Shown here in pieces: positions 10,061 to 19,467 of a stretch of 64,000 nt of DNA. Position numbers and translations under genes: made by a program. The notes beneath the pieces are model-generated. The model saw nothing but the letters and a program-made list of their open reading frames with translations. It ran no database searches and was not told the origin of the DNA. Numbering within the stretch: position 1 is the first letter of the stretch; every line of letters starts with the position of its first letter. This DNA comes from OCS155 cluster bacterium AG-422-J23. GTDB taxonomy: Bacteria > Actinomycetota > Acidimicrobiia > Actinomarinales > Actinomarinaceae. The stretch spans positions 124,001 to 188,000 of the forward strand of contig QCMT01000003.1 of assembly GCA_003213625.1 (NCBI GenBank). The letters are read 5' to 3'.

Positions 10061-10361
10061 AGTAACCTCTGATTGGTATCTAACTCTTTCAGCCATACTT
10101 TTTTCAATTGGCTTCCTCGGTATGATGATTCGTAAAAATGCATTGATTATGTTTATGTGTATTGAGCTTATGCTTAACGCTGTTAATTTAACATTTATTA
10201 CAGCTTCAAACCATTTGGGATTAGTCGATGGGCAAATTGCAGTCTTTTTTGTACTAGTTGTTGCTGCCGCAGAAGTTGTAGTTGGTCTAGCAATAATTGT
10301 CTCTATATTTAAAAAACAAGAATCAGCATCTGTTGATATGTTAAGTTCTTCGAAGGGATAA
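10053..10361 (+). CDS. nuoK: NADH-quinone oxidoreductase subunit K
   Basis: Antiporter-related (MrpC-like) membrane subunit, 102 aa, three helices. It carries the two proton-path glutamates in [11 protein letters not shown] and [11 protein letters not shown]. The ATG at 10053 (8-bp overlap with nuoJ) gives the family's usual length; the longer frame from 10029 would add eight non-conserved residues. Confidence 0.94.
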   Translation: MIEVTSDWYLTLSAILFSIGFLGMMIRKNALIMFMCIELMLNAVNLTFITASNHLGLVDGQIAVFFVLVVAAAEVVVGLAIIVSIFKKQESASVDMLSSSKG

Positions 10362-10363
10362 CT

Positions 10364-12253
10364 TTGGAAATTTTAATTTTAGGAGTACTACTGATTCCGT
10401 TTCTTACATCGTTGCTTTTGAAAGTTGCAGGAAAATATATGAATGAGTTACTTACAAATTTTGTAACTTTGAATGCCTCCCTTTTGTCTGTTGCAATATC
10501 TTTTTTCTTATTTGGATATATTTTTTTGGATAAATTTAAACCACTTAAGTTCGAGCTCTTTGAGTGGTTCCCTGATCCACAAATAGTATTTGAATTTTAT
10601 TTAGATGGACTATCTGGAGTGATGATGGTTTTAATTTGTACTTTAAGTCTTGTAATTCAACTTTTTTCGACCTCATATATGAGCAAAGATGAAAAATACA
10701 CAAAATACTTTGAATATTTCAATTTTTTTGTTTTTTCAATGTTACTGCTTGTGTTGTCTGGAAATTTTTTAGTAATGTTTTTTGGATGGGAACTTGTTGG
10801 ATTAAGCTCATATCTCTTAATATCTTTTTGGTCAGAAAAGAAATCAGCATCAAAAGCAGGAAACAAAGCTTTTATTTTAAATAGGATAGGAGACTTTGGA
10901 TTTCTTATTGGTCTCATGATGATTTTAAATTATTTTGAAACCTTTAACTTTTTGAGTATATTTGAAAACACTCTAAAAACACGACCTGAAAATTTAGATC
11001 TCATGATTTTGTTTTTACTTTTAGGTGCTTTTGGAAAATCTGCTCAGTTTCCTTTGTTTAGCTGGTTACCAGATGCAATGGAAGGACCAACACCTGCAAG
11101 CGCATTAATTCATGCTGCAACAATGGTTACTGCTGGTGTGTTTATGCTGGTTAGAATTTCACCACTTTTGCAATTTTCAGAAATAGGAAGTATCACAATT
11201 ATCAGTCTTGGCCTTTTGACAGCTCTAATTTCTGCTTTTGCTGCGATAAATCAAGACGACATAAAAAAAGTTTTAGCTTACTCAACTATTTCACAACTTG
11301 GATTTATGTTCATAGCTATTGGAGCAGGAGCCTATGTTGCAGCAATATTTCATCTCGTAACACATGCATTTTTTAAAGCATTGCTATTTCTCGGAGCAGG
11401 GGCTGTAATTCATGAAATGCATCACGAACAAAATATTTATAAAATGGGTGGTCTTAGAAAAAAAATGCCAGTAACTGCTGCAATGATGGGAATTGGAACT
11501 TTAGCAATATCTGGTATTCCACCGTTGGCAGGATTTTGGTCAAAGGATGAAATACTAGCCTCAGTATTTTCTAAAGGAGGAATTTATTATGGCTTCTGGG
11601 CTTTATCTCTTTTAGCTGCATTAATGACTGCTTTTTACATGGGGAGGCACTGGTTATTAATTTTTGTTAAAGAGCCATCCAATGAATTAGACAGTGTAAA
11701 TGAAGCACCAAAAAATATGACAAGGCCTTTAATTCTACTTGGCCTTTTTTCTATTTTTATTGGATTTATAAACACACCTTTTTTTCATGGTTTAGAAAAA
11801 GTATTACACGAAACTCTTTATAACGTAGAAGTTACGCACCTTCCAAAAGGTATAACTCTCGCTGTCTTGGCATTTCTATCAATTGGTGCAGGTTTTACAG
11901 GCCTTGCACTTGCATACTTGATTTATATCTTTGATATTTTTGGCTATTTCAAAATAAAAATACCTTTTTTAAAACAAATCAAAAAGCTTTCAAAAGACGT
12001 TCTTAATTTAAATAAAATAGGAAATCTAATTTTTGTAAAAGGTATGAAATCATTATCAAGAAAAGTCGCTGTAAGTGTTGATGGTATGACTATTGATGGA
12101 TTTATAAATGGGGTAGCAAGGTCATTTTTAAAATCATCCCAACAAATTTCCTATTCACAAACTGGTCTTGTTAGAAGCTATGTTGTATATTTTGGACTTT
12201 TCATGTTGGCACTAATTCTTGTATTTTTATTTTCACCTGGAGTCTTATTATGA
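10364..12253 (+). CDS. nuoL: NADH-quinone oxidoreductase subunit L
   Basis: Largest antiporter-like proton-pumping subunit, 629 aa. The conserved MFFGWELVGLSSYLL, LPDAMEGPTPASALIHAATM and HAFFKALLFLGAG motifs are present, and the C-terminal lateral helix region follows near residue 500. TTG start with AAGGG upstream; no other start fits the N-terminus. Confidence 0.95.
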   Translation: MEILILGVLLIPFLTSLLLKVAGKYMNELLTNFVTLNASLLSVAISFFLFGYIFLDKFKPLKFELFEWFPDPQIVFEFYLDGLSGVMMVLICTLSLVIQLFSTSYMSKDEKYTKYFEYFNFFVFSMLLLVLSGNFLVMFFGWELVGLSSYLLISFWSEKKSASKAGNKAFILNRIGDFGFLIGLMMILNYFETFNFLSIFENTLKTRPENLDLMILFLLLGAFGKSAQFPLFSWLPDAMEGPTPASALIHAATMVTAGVFMLVRISPLLQFSEIGSITIISLGLLTALISAFAAINQDDIKKVLAYSTISQLGFMFIAIGAGAYVAAIFHLVTHAFFKALLFLGAGAVIHEMHHEQNIYKMGGLRKKMPVTAAMMGIGTLAISGIPPLAGFWSKDEILASVFSKGGIYYGFWALSLLAALMTAFYMGRHWLLIFVKEPSNELDSVNEAPKNMTRPLILLGLFSIFIGFINTPFFHGLEKVLHETLYNVEVTHLPKGITLAVLAFLSIGAGFTGLALAYLIYIFDIFGYFKIKIPFLKQIKKLSKDVLNLNKIGNLIFVKGMKSLSRKVAVSVDGMTIDGFINGVARSFLKSSQQISYSQTGLVRSYVVYFGLFMLALILVFLFSPGVLL

Positions 12254-13740
12254 CAGGTTTGGTTTATAGCTTTATATTGCTTCCAGTAATTAACTCATTA
12301 TTAGTTTTTCTTATTCCAAACAGAAGGAAAGAACTCTTCAGACCTTTAACAGTTTATTTAAGCTTGATCCCATTAGGTCTCTGTTTGTATATGTTTGTAA
12401 ACCAAAATTTAAAAACAAGCTTTTTAGAGGTTGATTCAATACCTTGGATTACAGCATATGGAATAGATTTGATTATTGGATTTTCTGGAATGTCATTTTT
12501 ATTAATTACATTAAATTGTTTGCTTGTATTATTGTCAATTCTTTCAGTAAATCAAGAATATGCAGAAAGTAAAGGATTTCTTGGGTCAATCATGCTCTTA
12601 CAAGCTGCTGTAAATGGAGTATTCTTGGCAGGTGACTTAGTTTCACTATTCATATTTTTTGAAGCCTTGCTAATTCCAATGTATTTCTTAATGGGAATCT
12701 GGGGTGGAAGTAATAGAAGATATGCAACAATTAAATTTATTTTATATACAGTCTTTGGTTCAATTTTTATACTCGCTGGAACAATATATACAGGAGTTTT
12801 AAGCTACATTTCATCTGGAAAATTTGCGTTAGATTTTGAATCAATAGCATCTATGTCAATTACAACCAGCCAGTCAGAAATATTATTTTTACTATTCACA
12901 TTTGGTTTCCTTGTAAAAGTGCCTTTATTTCCACTTCACACCTGGTTACCAGATGCTCACGTGGAAGCACCAACCGCGGGCAGTATTTTGTTGGCTGGAG
13001 TTCTTTTAAAAGTTGGAGCCTATGGAATCTTAAGAGTATCAATTCCTTTTTTTACAGAAGGATTTCTTAGGTACCAATACATAATTGCATTTCTATCTGT
13101 TGTAGGGATAATTTATGGTGCAATTGTAGCAATTGTTCAGATAGACATTAAAAAACTTATTGCATATTCCTCGATAAGCCACATGGGATTTGTAATGCTT
13201 GGTATTTCAGCAGGAAGATACTTAAGTCTTGAAGGAGCTGTAATTCAAATGATAAATCACGGCATAACTTCTGGTGCATTATTTATGCTTGTTGGATTTT
13301 TGTATGATCGAAGACACACTAGGAGGATATCAGATTTCGGGGGTTTGAAAAAATCAATGCCTATATATGCATCAATATTTTTATTTACCTCATTTGCTTC
13401 AATAGGACTTCCAGGACTTAATGGGTTTGTTGGCGAGTTTATGATTCTAATGGGAAGTTATCCGACATTTAAAGTTCTTACTTCTGTTGCAGCATTTGGT
13501 GTTGTCCTTGCTGCAATTTACATGCTTTGGGCTTATCAAAGGATGTTTAATGGACAATTAGACAATGATGAAAATGCTGTGTTATCAGATTTAAATTCAA
13601 AAGAACTGGTAGCAGTAGGTCCATTACTTGCTTTAATGTTGTTCATTGGCATATATCCAAGTTTTATAGAAAGCTACGTTGTTCAAGATGTATCAGTAAT
13701 TTATGAATCAATTAGCAATCTCATAGGAGTTTCACAATGA
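12250..13740 (+). CDS. nuoM: NADH-quinone oxidoreductase subunit M
   Basis: Antiporter-like proton-pumping subunit, 496 aa. Key regions are FFEALLIPMYFLMGIWGG (essential glutamate), KVPLFPLHTWLPDAHVEAPT and the lysine-bearing DIKKLIAYSSISHMG. Overlaps nuoL by 4 bp. Confidence 0.95.
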   Translation: MTGLVYSFILLPVINSLLVFLIPNRRKELFRPLTVYLSLIPLGLCLYMFVNQNLKTSFLEVDSIPWITAYGIDLIIGFSGMSFLLITLNCLLVLLSILSVNQEYAESKGFLGSIMLLQAAVNGVFLAGDLVSLFIFFEALLIPMYFLMGIWGGSNRRYATIKFILYTVFGSIFILAGTIYTGVLSYISSGKFALDFESIASMSITTSQSEILFLLFTFGFLVKVPLFPLHTWLPDAHVEAPTAGSILLAGVLLKVGAYGILRVSIPFFTEGFLRYQYIIAFLSVVGIIYGAIVAIVQIDIKKLIAYSSISHMGFVMLGISAGRYLSLEGAVIQMINHGITSGALFMLVGFLYDRRHTRRISDFGGLKKSMPIYASIFLFTSFASIGLPGLNGFVGEFMILMGSYPTFKVLTSVAAFGVVLAAIYMLWAYQRMFNGQLDNDENAVLSDLNSKELVAVGPLLALMLFIGIYPSFIESYVVQDVSVIYESISNLIGVSQ

Positions 13741-15209
13741 GTGAGATTAGTGCAGCAATTGGTTTTAATTTAATAGTAATTTCTCCAACCATAGCTTTAG
13801 TTGGTACAGCTTTGGCTCTTCTATTTTTTACAATCACTATTGAATCTAATGAAATTGTAAAAAAATCAATTACGTTTTTAGGAATGCTTATTACTTCTTT
13901 TTGTGTATTTTTAAAATTTGGATTGTTTTTCGAAAATGGAGTAAGTTCATACTTCACTCAAAAAATATTATTAGACGAATTTTCTCTTTTTGGAAATGTT
14001 TTAATTTCGCTTATTTTATTATTTAATTTTTTACCAATTTGGGATTCATCAAAACAACTAAAAGAGAAAACAACTGAGGCAATAATTCTAACTTTGATGA
14101 GTGCTTCTGGCTTTATGTTAATGGTTGACTCCGAAAATTTAATAATGTTATTTATTGGTTTGGAGATTGGTTCTATTAGTTTATATGCTCTGGCTGGTCT
14201 TAATAGAGGTGACAAGCTTAGTAATGAGGCTTCCCTAAAATATTTCCTATTAGGATCACTCGCATCTTGTATATTGATTTACGGCGTCTCTTTAGTCTAT
14301 GTATCTTTTTCAGTTTTTAGTGTTTACAACTTTGCCTTAGGTATTGCTTATGTTGGACCTGATTCTGTACCACTTACAACATCAATAGGTGTATTACTTA
14401 TTTTTATTGGTTTATTATTTAAAATTGCTGCTGCACCTTTTCAATCCTGGGCTCCTGATGTTTATCAAGGTTCACCAACGGGATATGTTGGATTTATGTC
14501 TTCAATAGCCAAAGTTTCATCATTTATTGTTATTGCAAGACTTTGTTTGGTATCAACAAACTTGATTATTGAAAATTTCAATATCTTCTTTTTAATAGTT
14601 ATTGTTTCTTCTGCTCTCATTGGTTCTTTATTTGCATCTATACAAGAAGATTTAAAAAGGCTTTTAGCTTATAGTGGTGTAGTCCAGTCTGGATTTATTT
14701 TATCTGGAATTGTATCAGGTATAAATGGAACAAGTGCATCTATGTTTTATCTATTTACTTACATACTCCAATTAATTGGAATATTTATAATTTTTTCAAT
14801 TATAAATGGAAAACTATCATCAGAATTTAACATTCAAAGTATTCAGGGATTATTTATAAATAATCGGTTTCTTGCAACTTCATTTTGCGTATTTATGTTT
14901 GGTTTAGCGGGAATTCCTTTAACAAGCGGATTCGTCTCAAAATTTATTTTGTTAACAAACTTATGGGCTTATGAAAAATATCTCCTTGTTTCCATTCTTT
15001 TATTGTCAACGGTTGCAGGATTTTATTTTTACTTAAGACCAATTTGGATAGCAACTATTGAAAAGACAGAAGCACCTATAGAGATATTGAAATTAAAAAA
15101 ATCTGAATATTTAGTAATTAGTACTTTAGTGACATTGACTATATTTTTTGGCCTTGTTCCTAGCTCTTTGATAAATATTTCAAGATGGATAGTACGTAGT
15201 TATTTATGA
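13737..15209 (+). CDS. nuoN: NADH-quinone oxidoreductase subunit N
   Basis: Third antiporter-like subunit, 490 aa, intact in one frame, unlike the second-cluster copy. Conserved MLFIGLEIGSISLYALAG, APFQSWAPDVYQGSPT and EDLKRLLAYSGVVQSG are visible. Overlaps nuoM by 4 bp, and its own stop overlaps the ATG of a 45-codon ORF. Confidence 0.94.
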   Translation: MSEISAAIGFNLIVISPTIALVGTALALLFFTITIESNEIVKKSITFLGMLITSFCVFLKFGLFFENGVSSYFTQKILLDEFSLFGNVLISLILLFNFLPIWDSSKQLKEKTTEAIILTLMSASGFMLMVDSENLIMLFIGLEIGSISLYALAGLNRGDKLSNEASLKYFLLGSLASCILIYGVSLVYVSFSVFSVYNFALGIAYVGPDSVPLTTSIGVLLIFIGLLFKIAAAPFQSWAPDVYQGSPTGYVGFMSSIAKVSSFIVIARLCLVSTNLIIENFNIFFLIVIVSSALIGSLFASIQEDLKRLLAYSGVVQSGFILSGIVSGINGTSASMFYLFTYILQLIGIFIIFSIINGKLSSEFNIQSIQGLFINNRFLATSFCVFMFGLAGIPLTSGFVSKFILLTNLWAYEKYLLVSILLLSTVAGFYFYLRPIWIATIEKTEAPIEILKLKKSEYLVISTLVTLTIFFGLVPSSLINISRWIVRSYL

Positions 15210-15343
15210 ACTTAATTTTCACAAATAGTCCACCAGTTTTTCACCACCAAGGTGGATGGGATGAAATGCTAATGTTTTTAATTCCAGCTCTTTTACTTAC
15301 ATGGCTAAGAAAAAAACAAAATTCTGAAGACAGCAAAAATTAA
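15206..15343 (+). CDS. Small single-span membrane protein at the end of the nuo1 operon
   Basis: An ORF of 45 codons whose ATG overlaps the nuoN stop as ATGA, the same coupling used throughout the operon. The peptide has a short soluble start with HHQGGWDE, one hydrophobic stretch (MLMFLIPALLLTWL) and a charged tail starting RKK, so the C-terminus should face the cytoplasm. I do not recognise the family with certainty. An accessory role in complex I is possible from position alone. Confidence 0.65.
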   Translation: MNLIFTNSPPVFHHQGGWDEMLMFLIPALLLTWLRKKQNSEDSKN

Positions 15344-15388
15344 ATCTTTGTTTAGCTATATTTTACTTAATTTTAAATTTTTTTAGTT

Positions 15389-15394
15389 TAAAAT
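15389..15394 (+). promoter_or_regulatory. -10 box for a leaderless ABC transporter transcript
   Basis: TAAAAT is followed by 6 nt and the GTG start at 15401. There is no Shine-Dalgarno sequence between them. This geometry is typical of leaderless mRNAs in Actinobacteria. Confidence 0.55.
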
Positions 15395-15400
15395 AAAATC

Positions 15401-16120
15401 GTGATTGAAATTAAAAATCTCACAATGAGATACAAAAACGGAAAAGGCGTCTCTGACATCAGTATTTCTGTTGACAATGGAGAAGTAAAAGGTTTACTCG
15501 GTCCAAATGGTGCTGGAAAATCTACAACAATGAGAAGCTTAATGGGTTTCTTAAAATCCTCGAAGGGTTCTCTTACAGTTGAAGGAATCAATACAATTGA
15601 AAATCCAGTTGAAGCAAAAGAAATCATTGGATATCTTCCTGGTGACCCACAGCTTCCACAAAATCTCAATTCTAAATCACTATTTAAACTTGGTGCTGAT
15701 ATGAGAGGACAGTCAACTGACTACGCAATGGAATTAGCAGACAAATTTGAATTAGAAGTGGACCCATCTATTAAAGAACTGTCCAAAGGAAACAGACAAA
15801 AAGCAGCCATAATCCTTGCAGTGCTGCACAAGCCAAAAGCTTTAATTCTAGATGAGCCAACTTCTGGCCTAGATCCATTTCATCAGAGGTCATTTTTTGA
15901 AATAGTTGAAGAATTTTCAAATAATGGAGCATCCATACTCTTATCTTCTCATATAATTTCTGAAGTTGAGAAAGTAGCTAACTCGATGGCCGTTTTAAGA
16001 GAAGGTGTAAAAGTTTATGATGAAACTTATGAAACATTTTTAAGTAAAGCACAAGAAGAAGGAAAAGATTTAGAAGATGCTTTCTTTGCGTTTTATGACA
16101 GAAAGGAAACAAATGCTTAA
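15401..16120 (+). CDS. ABC-2 type transporter ATP-binding protein
   Basis: Cytoplasmic ATPase of 239 aa, CcmA/DrrA-like. Walker A GPNGAGKST near residue 35, a signature-loop variant ELSKGNRQK, Walker B ALILDEPTSGLDP and the switch histidine in LLSSHI are all present. The substrate cannot be told from sequence. It overlaps its membrane partner by 8 bp, forming a two-gene exporter unit. GTG start without SD, probably leaderless. Confidence 0.9.
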   Translation: MIEIKNLTMRYKNGKGVSDISISVDNGEVKGLLGPNGAGKSTTMRSLMGFLKSSKGSLTVEGINTIENPVEAKEIIGYLPGDPQLPQNLNSKSLFKLGADMRGQSTDYAMELADKFELEVDPSIKELSKGNRQKAAIILAVLHKPKALILDEPTSGLDPFHQRSFFEIVEEFSNNGASILLSSHIISEVEKVANSMAVLREGVKVYDETYETFLSKAQEEGKDLEDAFFAFYDRKETNA

Positions 16121-16937
16121 TTATCTAAAATATATGATTAGGGTACCTAGAAAATTCATATTAAATTGGGCAATATCTGGGGGAGTCTATTTGTTGATAC
16201 TTCCATTAGCTTTCGCAAACTCAAGTGTAGAAAGTCTACTTATTGATACTCAAAGAGAAGCTTTTAGAGGAATGTCTGAAAATGATACTGCGATGAGTTT
16301 ATTAGGAATATCAGATTGGGATAATGTTTTTACACTAGAAGGGATGGTAACAACCTATTTCTTAGTACCATTTGTACCACTTTTGATTGGTACAGCGACA
16401 ATAATTCTTTTAAATAAGTTGGGATCAAAAGCTGAGGAAGATGGAACTTTTGAATTTGTTGCTTCACTACCAATGACAAGATCAACAGTATATTTATCAC
16501 AAGCAATCATTACAGTGCTCTTTGGCTTGTTTGTTACCTTCGCATGGACCAATATAATGTTTATTCCAATTGCGACAATGGAGCTTAGTCAAACACTTGA
16601 TTATGGGCCGTTGATGAAAGCAACACTTCAAGCAGCATTAGCTGGTGTAAGCTTTGGTGCACTCGGTTTTGCACTTGGGGCTTTCACTGGAAAGTCTTCA
16701 ATGGCGTGGGCTTTTGGTGGAGGCTTAATGGCTTTTGAGTACCTAACAAATTCACTTTCAGGAACTAATGATTTCTTTCAATGGGTTGATGACAATATTT
16801 CATCCTTTGGAGCATATGGAAATCCTTATCAAGATGGTTTAGTTGCTGAAGATATGATCCTTGTAATAGCAAAAATAATAATATTCATAACAATAGGTTT
16901 TATAGGATTTAGAAACAGGTCGTTAAATCTTCGATAA
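16113..16937 (+). CDS. ABC-2 type transporter permease
   Basis: Integral membrane protein, 274 aa from the ATG at 16113, about six hydrophobic segments; the upstream start at 16077 would lie deep in the ATPase gene. AAAGGA precedes the ATG as SD. It contains DGTFEFVASLPMTRSTVYLS, the loop typical of ABC-2 permeases that contacts the ATPase. Forms the exporter with the preceding gene; the substrate is unknown. Confidence 0.85.
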   Translation: MLNYLKYMIRVPRKFILNWAISGGVYLLILPLAFANSSVESLLIDTQREAFRGMSENDTAMSLLGISDWDNVFTLEGMVTTYFLVPFVPLLIGTATIILLNKLGSKAEEDGTFEFVASLPMTRSTVYLSQAIITVLFGLFVTFAWTNIMFIPIATMELSQTLDYGPLMKATLQAALAGVSFGALGFALGAFTGKSSMAWAFGGGLMAFEYLTNSLSGTNDFFQWVDDNISSFGAYGNPYQDGLVAEDMILVIAKIIIFITIGFIGFRNRSLNLR

Positions 16938-16977
16938 ATTTTTACATACTAAACTTCCAATAGCTTAAAATAAAAAC

Positions 16978-17409
16978 ATGCCGATTTATTCAAGAACAAT
17001 TACTGTAAAAGGAGATATTGAGTCTGCTTTCAATTTTGTTGCCGATTTTAGAAATCTTGATCAATGGGATACAGCTAGTACAGCTGAGCTAATTACAAAT
17101 GAGCCAATTAGAGAAGGATCGATATTCAAAGCAAAAACATCTTTTAATGATAGAGAAATGATTATTGATTACGAGGTAATTGAATGGGGCGCACCATTGA
17201 GAGCCTCATTAAAAGCAGATACTAAAAACTTTACGCTAATCGATACAATATTTTTATCTGCAAACTCAAGAGGTACTGAACTTACTTATACTGTGAACGT
17301 TAAATATAAAGGGATTTTTATGATAGCTGGATTATTTTTTGGTCCTATATGGACAAAATTAATGAATACACAAATCAAAAACCTTGAGGCAGTTCTTGGC
17401 CCGGCCTAA
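16978..17409 (+). CDS. SRPBCC (polyketide cyclase/START-like) family protein
   Basis: Small soluble protein of 143 aa. The opening strand, FNFVADFRNLDQWD and a C-terminal long helix match the helix-grip fold that binds hydrophobic ligands. No catalytic residues can be assigned. A -10 box TAAAAT (16966-16971) ends 6 nt before the ATG, with no SD, suggesting a leaderless message of its own. Confidence 0.75.
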   Translation: MPIYSRTITVKGDIESAFNFVADFRNLDQWDTASTAELITNEPIREGSIFKAKTSFNDREMIIDYEVIEWGAPLRASLKADTKNFTLIDTIFLSANSRGTELTYTVNVKYKGIFMIAGLFFGPIWTKLMNTQIKNLEAVLGPA

Positions 17410-17926
17410 ATTACTTTTTTTAATAGTATTTCTTCTTACAATAAGCTGTCAACCAAGCGAGAATATGTATATGAGTGGAGAAATTAATGAATTTCCTTCA
17501 ATTGAAGGAAACAATTTAAATAAAGAAAAAAAAGTTATTCCAGACGATTTTGTGGATAAAGATCTAATAATCATTGTTGCCTTTCAACAATGGCATCAAG
17601 GCTTAGTAGATCAATCAATTAATCTTCTTGAAAATAATGAAATGGATTTAACTCACAATATTATTGAAGTTCCAACAATTAGAAAAACAAATAAGTTAAA
17701 CGAAATATATTTAGATGGTGTAATGAGAGCTGGTATTAGAGACGATAGAATTAGAAATCGCACGATAACTGCTTATTTAAACAAAGAAGAATTTAAGGAA
17801 GATCTTGATATACCAAATGAAGAAACAATTTATTGGTTTTTAATAGAAGAGGGAACTAGCAAAATTTTGATCCAAGGTGAAGGGATTATCACTGAGAAAG
17901 AATTAGAACTAATTCAATCTTATTAG
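17396..17926 (+). CDS. Putative lipoprotein with an ATP10/thioredoxin-like domain
   Basis: 176 aa from TTG at 17396, preceded by GAGG; a TTG at 17384 is an alternative. A signal peptide (LLFLIVFLLTISC) ends in a cysteine that could be lipidated, though the lipobox is not ideal. The body has an AFQQWHQGLVDQ segment, an EVPTI strand and DGVMRAGIRD, reminding me of bacterial proteins with a thioredoxin-like fold related to the mitochondrial ATP10 family. That assignment is tentative. It overlaps the end of the SRPBCC gene by 14 bp. Confidence 0.6.
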   Translation: MARPKLLFLIVFLLTISCQPSENMYMSGEINEFPSIEGNNLNKEKKVIPDDFVDKDLIIIVAFQQWHQGLVDQSINLLENNEMDLTHNIIEVPTIRKTNKLNEIYLDGVMRAGIRDDRIRNRTITAYLNKEEFKEDLDIPNEETIYWFLIEEGTSKILIQGEGIITEKELELIQSY

Positions 17927-18303
17927 ATATTAATTGTTGCCAGGTAAACAACTACTAAAGCACTTAATAACATAACTCCATTCAACATACCTCTTAATGC
18001 AGAACTTAACTTTGAAGCAAAGCTATGTAGACCTATTACTATTCCTGCAAAAATAAGAACTAATAGTTCAGTTCCCCATGTTGACATATTATTGTCAATG
18101 ACTAGAAAAATTCCTAAACCACTCAATAAAGATAAAGAATAAGAGCTCCAAGAAAGAGTGCTGAAAGTTTTTCTTAAGGTATTAGTTGTATTTTTTGTTG
18201 GATCAATTTTGTATAATTTTGGTGCAAACATTGCCCACATTACCATTGACCCTAACCATATTGAGAGTCCAAGCATGTGAGAAAATTTTAAAATATTTTC
18301 CAT
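17923..18303 (-). CDS. CopD/DUF4149-like four-helix membrane protein
   Basis: 126 aa with four predicted membrane helices. The N-terminal FSHMLGLSIWLGSMVMWA, with a histidine in helix 1, resembles CopD-domain and DUF4149 proteins. Function is unknown; haem or metal binding is only a possibility. The stop overlaps the convergent lipoprotein gene by 4 bp. On its own strand, TAAGAT ends 6 nt before the ATG, suggesting leaderless transcription. Confidence 0.65.
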   Translation of the reverse strand: MENILKFSHMLGLSIWLGSMVMWAMFAPKLYKIDPTKNTTNTLRKTFSTLSWSSYSLSLLSGLGIFLVIDNNMSTWGTELLVLIFAGIVIGLHSFASKLSSALRGMLNGVMLLSALVVVYLATINI

Positions 18304-18355
18304 ATTTATATCTTACAAAAGGATAAAGATAAAAATAAAAAGGTAATATAAAAAT
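18304..18355. promoter_or_regulatory. Divergent leaderless promoters (CopD-like gene / tdk)
   Basis: The 52-bp spacer holds a -10 box for each direction. On the plus strand, TAATAT (18344-18349) is followed by 6 nt and the tdk ATG. On the minus strand, TAAGAT (18310-18315) is followed by 6 nt and the CopD-like ATG. Neither gene has an SD. Confidence 0.55.
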
Positions 18356-18958
18356 ATGGCAAAACTTTATTTTTATTACGCAGCAATGAATGCCGGAAAA
18401 AGTACAAACCTTCTTCAATCAGCTCATAACTACGAAGAAAGAAACATGAAAACATTAATTTTTACACCTAAATTAGATGATCGATTTGGAGAAGGCAAAG
18501 TTACATCAAGAATTGGTCTAGAAAGAGATGTTGAGAGATTCGAGGGTGAAGATGATTTATATGTTTGGACCGCACATGAACATCAGAGAGAAAAAGTTTC
18601 ATGCATTTTAGTTGATGAAGCCCAGTTCTTAACACCCAAACAAGTATTACAGTTATCTCTTGTTGTTGATAAATTGAAAATACCCGTTCTTTGTTATGGT
18701 TTAAGAACTGATTTTAGGGGAGAGCCATTTCCCGGCAGTATCTATCTTCTCGGGTGGGCCGATGAGTTAATCGAACTCAAAACTATTTGTAAATCAGGAA
18801 AGAAAGCAACGTTTAACGCTCGTCTTGATGAAAATGGTAATAGAGTAACTGAAGGTGATCAAATTTCTATTGGTTTGAACTATGAGGCACAGGCAAGAGA
18901 TGTTTTTGAACTAGATAAAGTTTCACCAATAGATTATCAAATTCCAGAAGCTAATTAG
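18356..18958 (+). CDS. tdk: Thymidine kinase
   Basis: 200 aa, the type II tetrameric thymidine kinase family, which phosphorylates thymidine in the salvage pathway. P-loop NAGKST at residues 12-17, catalytic-base region VDEAQFL near 86-92, and the substrate lasso region [17 protein letters not shown]. The zinc site is eroded: one cysteine remains (C145 in ICKSGKK), its partner is S147, and the C-terminal Cys/His pair is replaced by RDVFEL. It probably works without zinc. Leaderless-type promoter. Confidence 0.9.
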   Translation: MAKLYFYYAAMNAGKSTNLLQSAHNYEERNMKTLIFTPKLDDRFGEGKVTSRIGLERDVERFEGEDDLYVWTAHEHQREKVSCILVDEAQFLTPKQVLQLSLVVDKLKIPVLCYGLRTDFRGEPFPGSIYLLGWADELIELKTICKSGKKATFNARLDENGNRVTEGDQISIGLNYEAQARDVFELDKVSPIDYQIPEAN

Positions 18959-18959
18959 T

Positions 18960-19439
18960 TTAACTTTGTTCTAGTGGGGGTTCAGGTCTTGTTGCCAACC
19001 ATACACAAAGAGCAATTCCAAAAGATCCAAATATTAAGTCCCCAACTAATGAAAATACTAAAAATATAGTTAAGACAAAAGTAGGAATTATCATCAAAAT
19101 AGCAAGTTTTTTAGCTCTTCTTGACAGTCCTCTATAAGTCTTCCAATTTAATATCATTGGTCCAAAAAGTCTGTGATTTTCAAGCCAAGCAGTAAATCTA
19201 TCAGAACATTTTGAAAATGCCCACGCTGCAATAAGAATAAATACAGTTGTTGGAAGGCCAGGTATTAAAATCCCTACATATCCTAGAGATAAAGACAAAA
19301 TTCCTAAAGTGAAAAAGAAAGGTTTGTGAATTTTCAAGAATACTTTTGGAAAGAACCTATAAGTAATAATTAATGCAAAAATACCAGCACCAATATAGAG
19401 AAATAAATTTCTTGGTAATTGTTGTAAAAAATCTTCCAT
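18960..19439 (-). CDS. DUF454 (YbaN-like) inner membrane protein
   Basis: 159 aa, with hydrophobic segments and the family core: GYVGILIPGLPTTVFILIA, AFSKCSDRF and ENHRLFGPMILNW. The function of DUF454 is unknown. It lies 28 bp downstream of the DtxR-like regulator on the same strand with no clear promoter, so it may share that transcript and control. Confidence 0.8.
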   Translation of the reverse strand: MEDFLQQLPRNLFLYIGAGIFALIITYRFFPKVFLKIHKPFFFTLGILSLSLGYVGILIPGLPTTVFILIAAWAFSKCSDRFTAWLENHRLFGPMILNWKTYRGLSRRAKKLAILMIIPTFVLTIFLVFSLVGDLIFGSFGIALCVWLATRPEPPLEQS

Positions 19440-19467
19440 ACTTAATTATTGAATATATTTAAATTAA

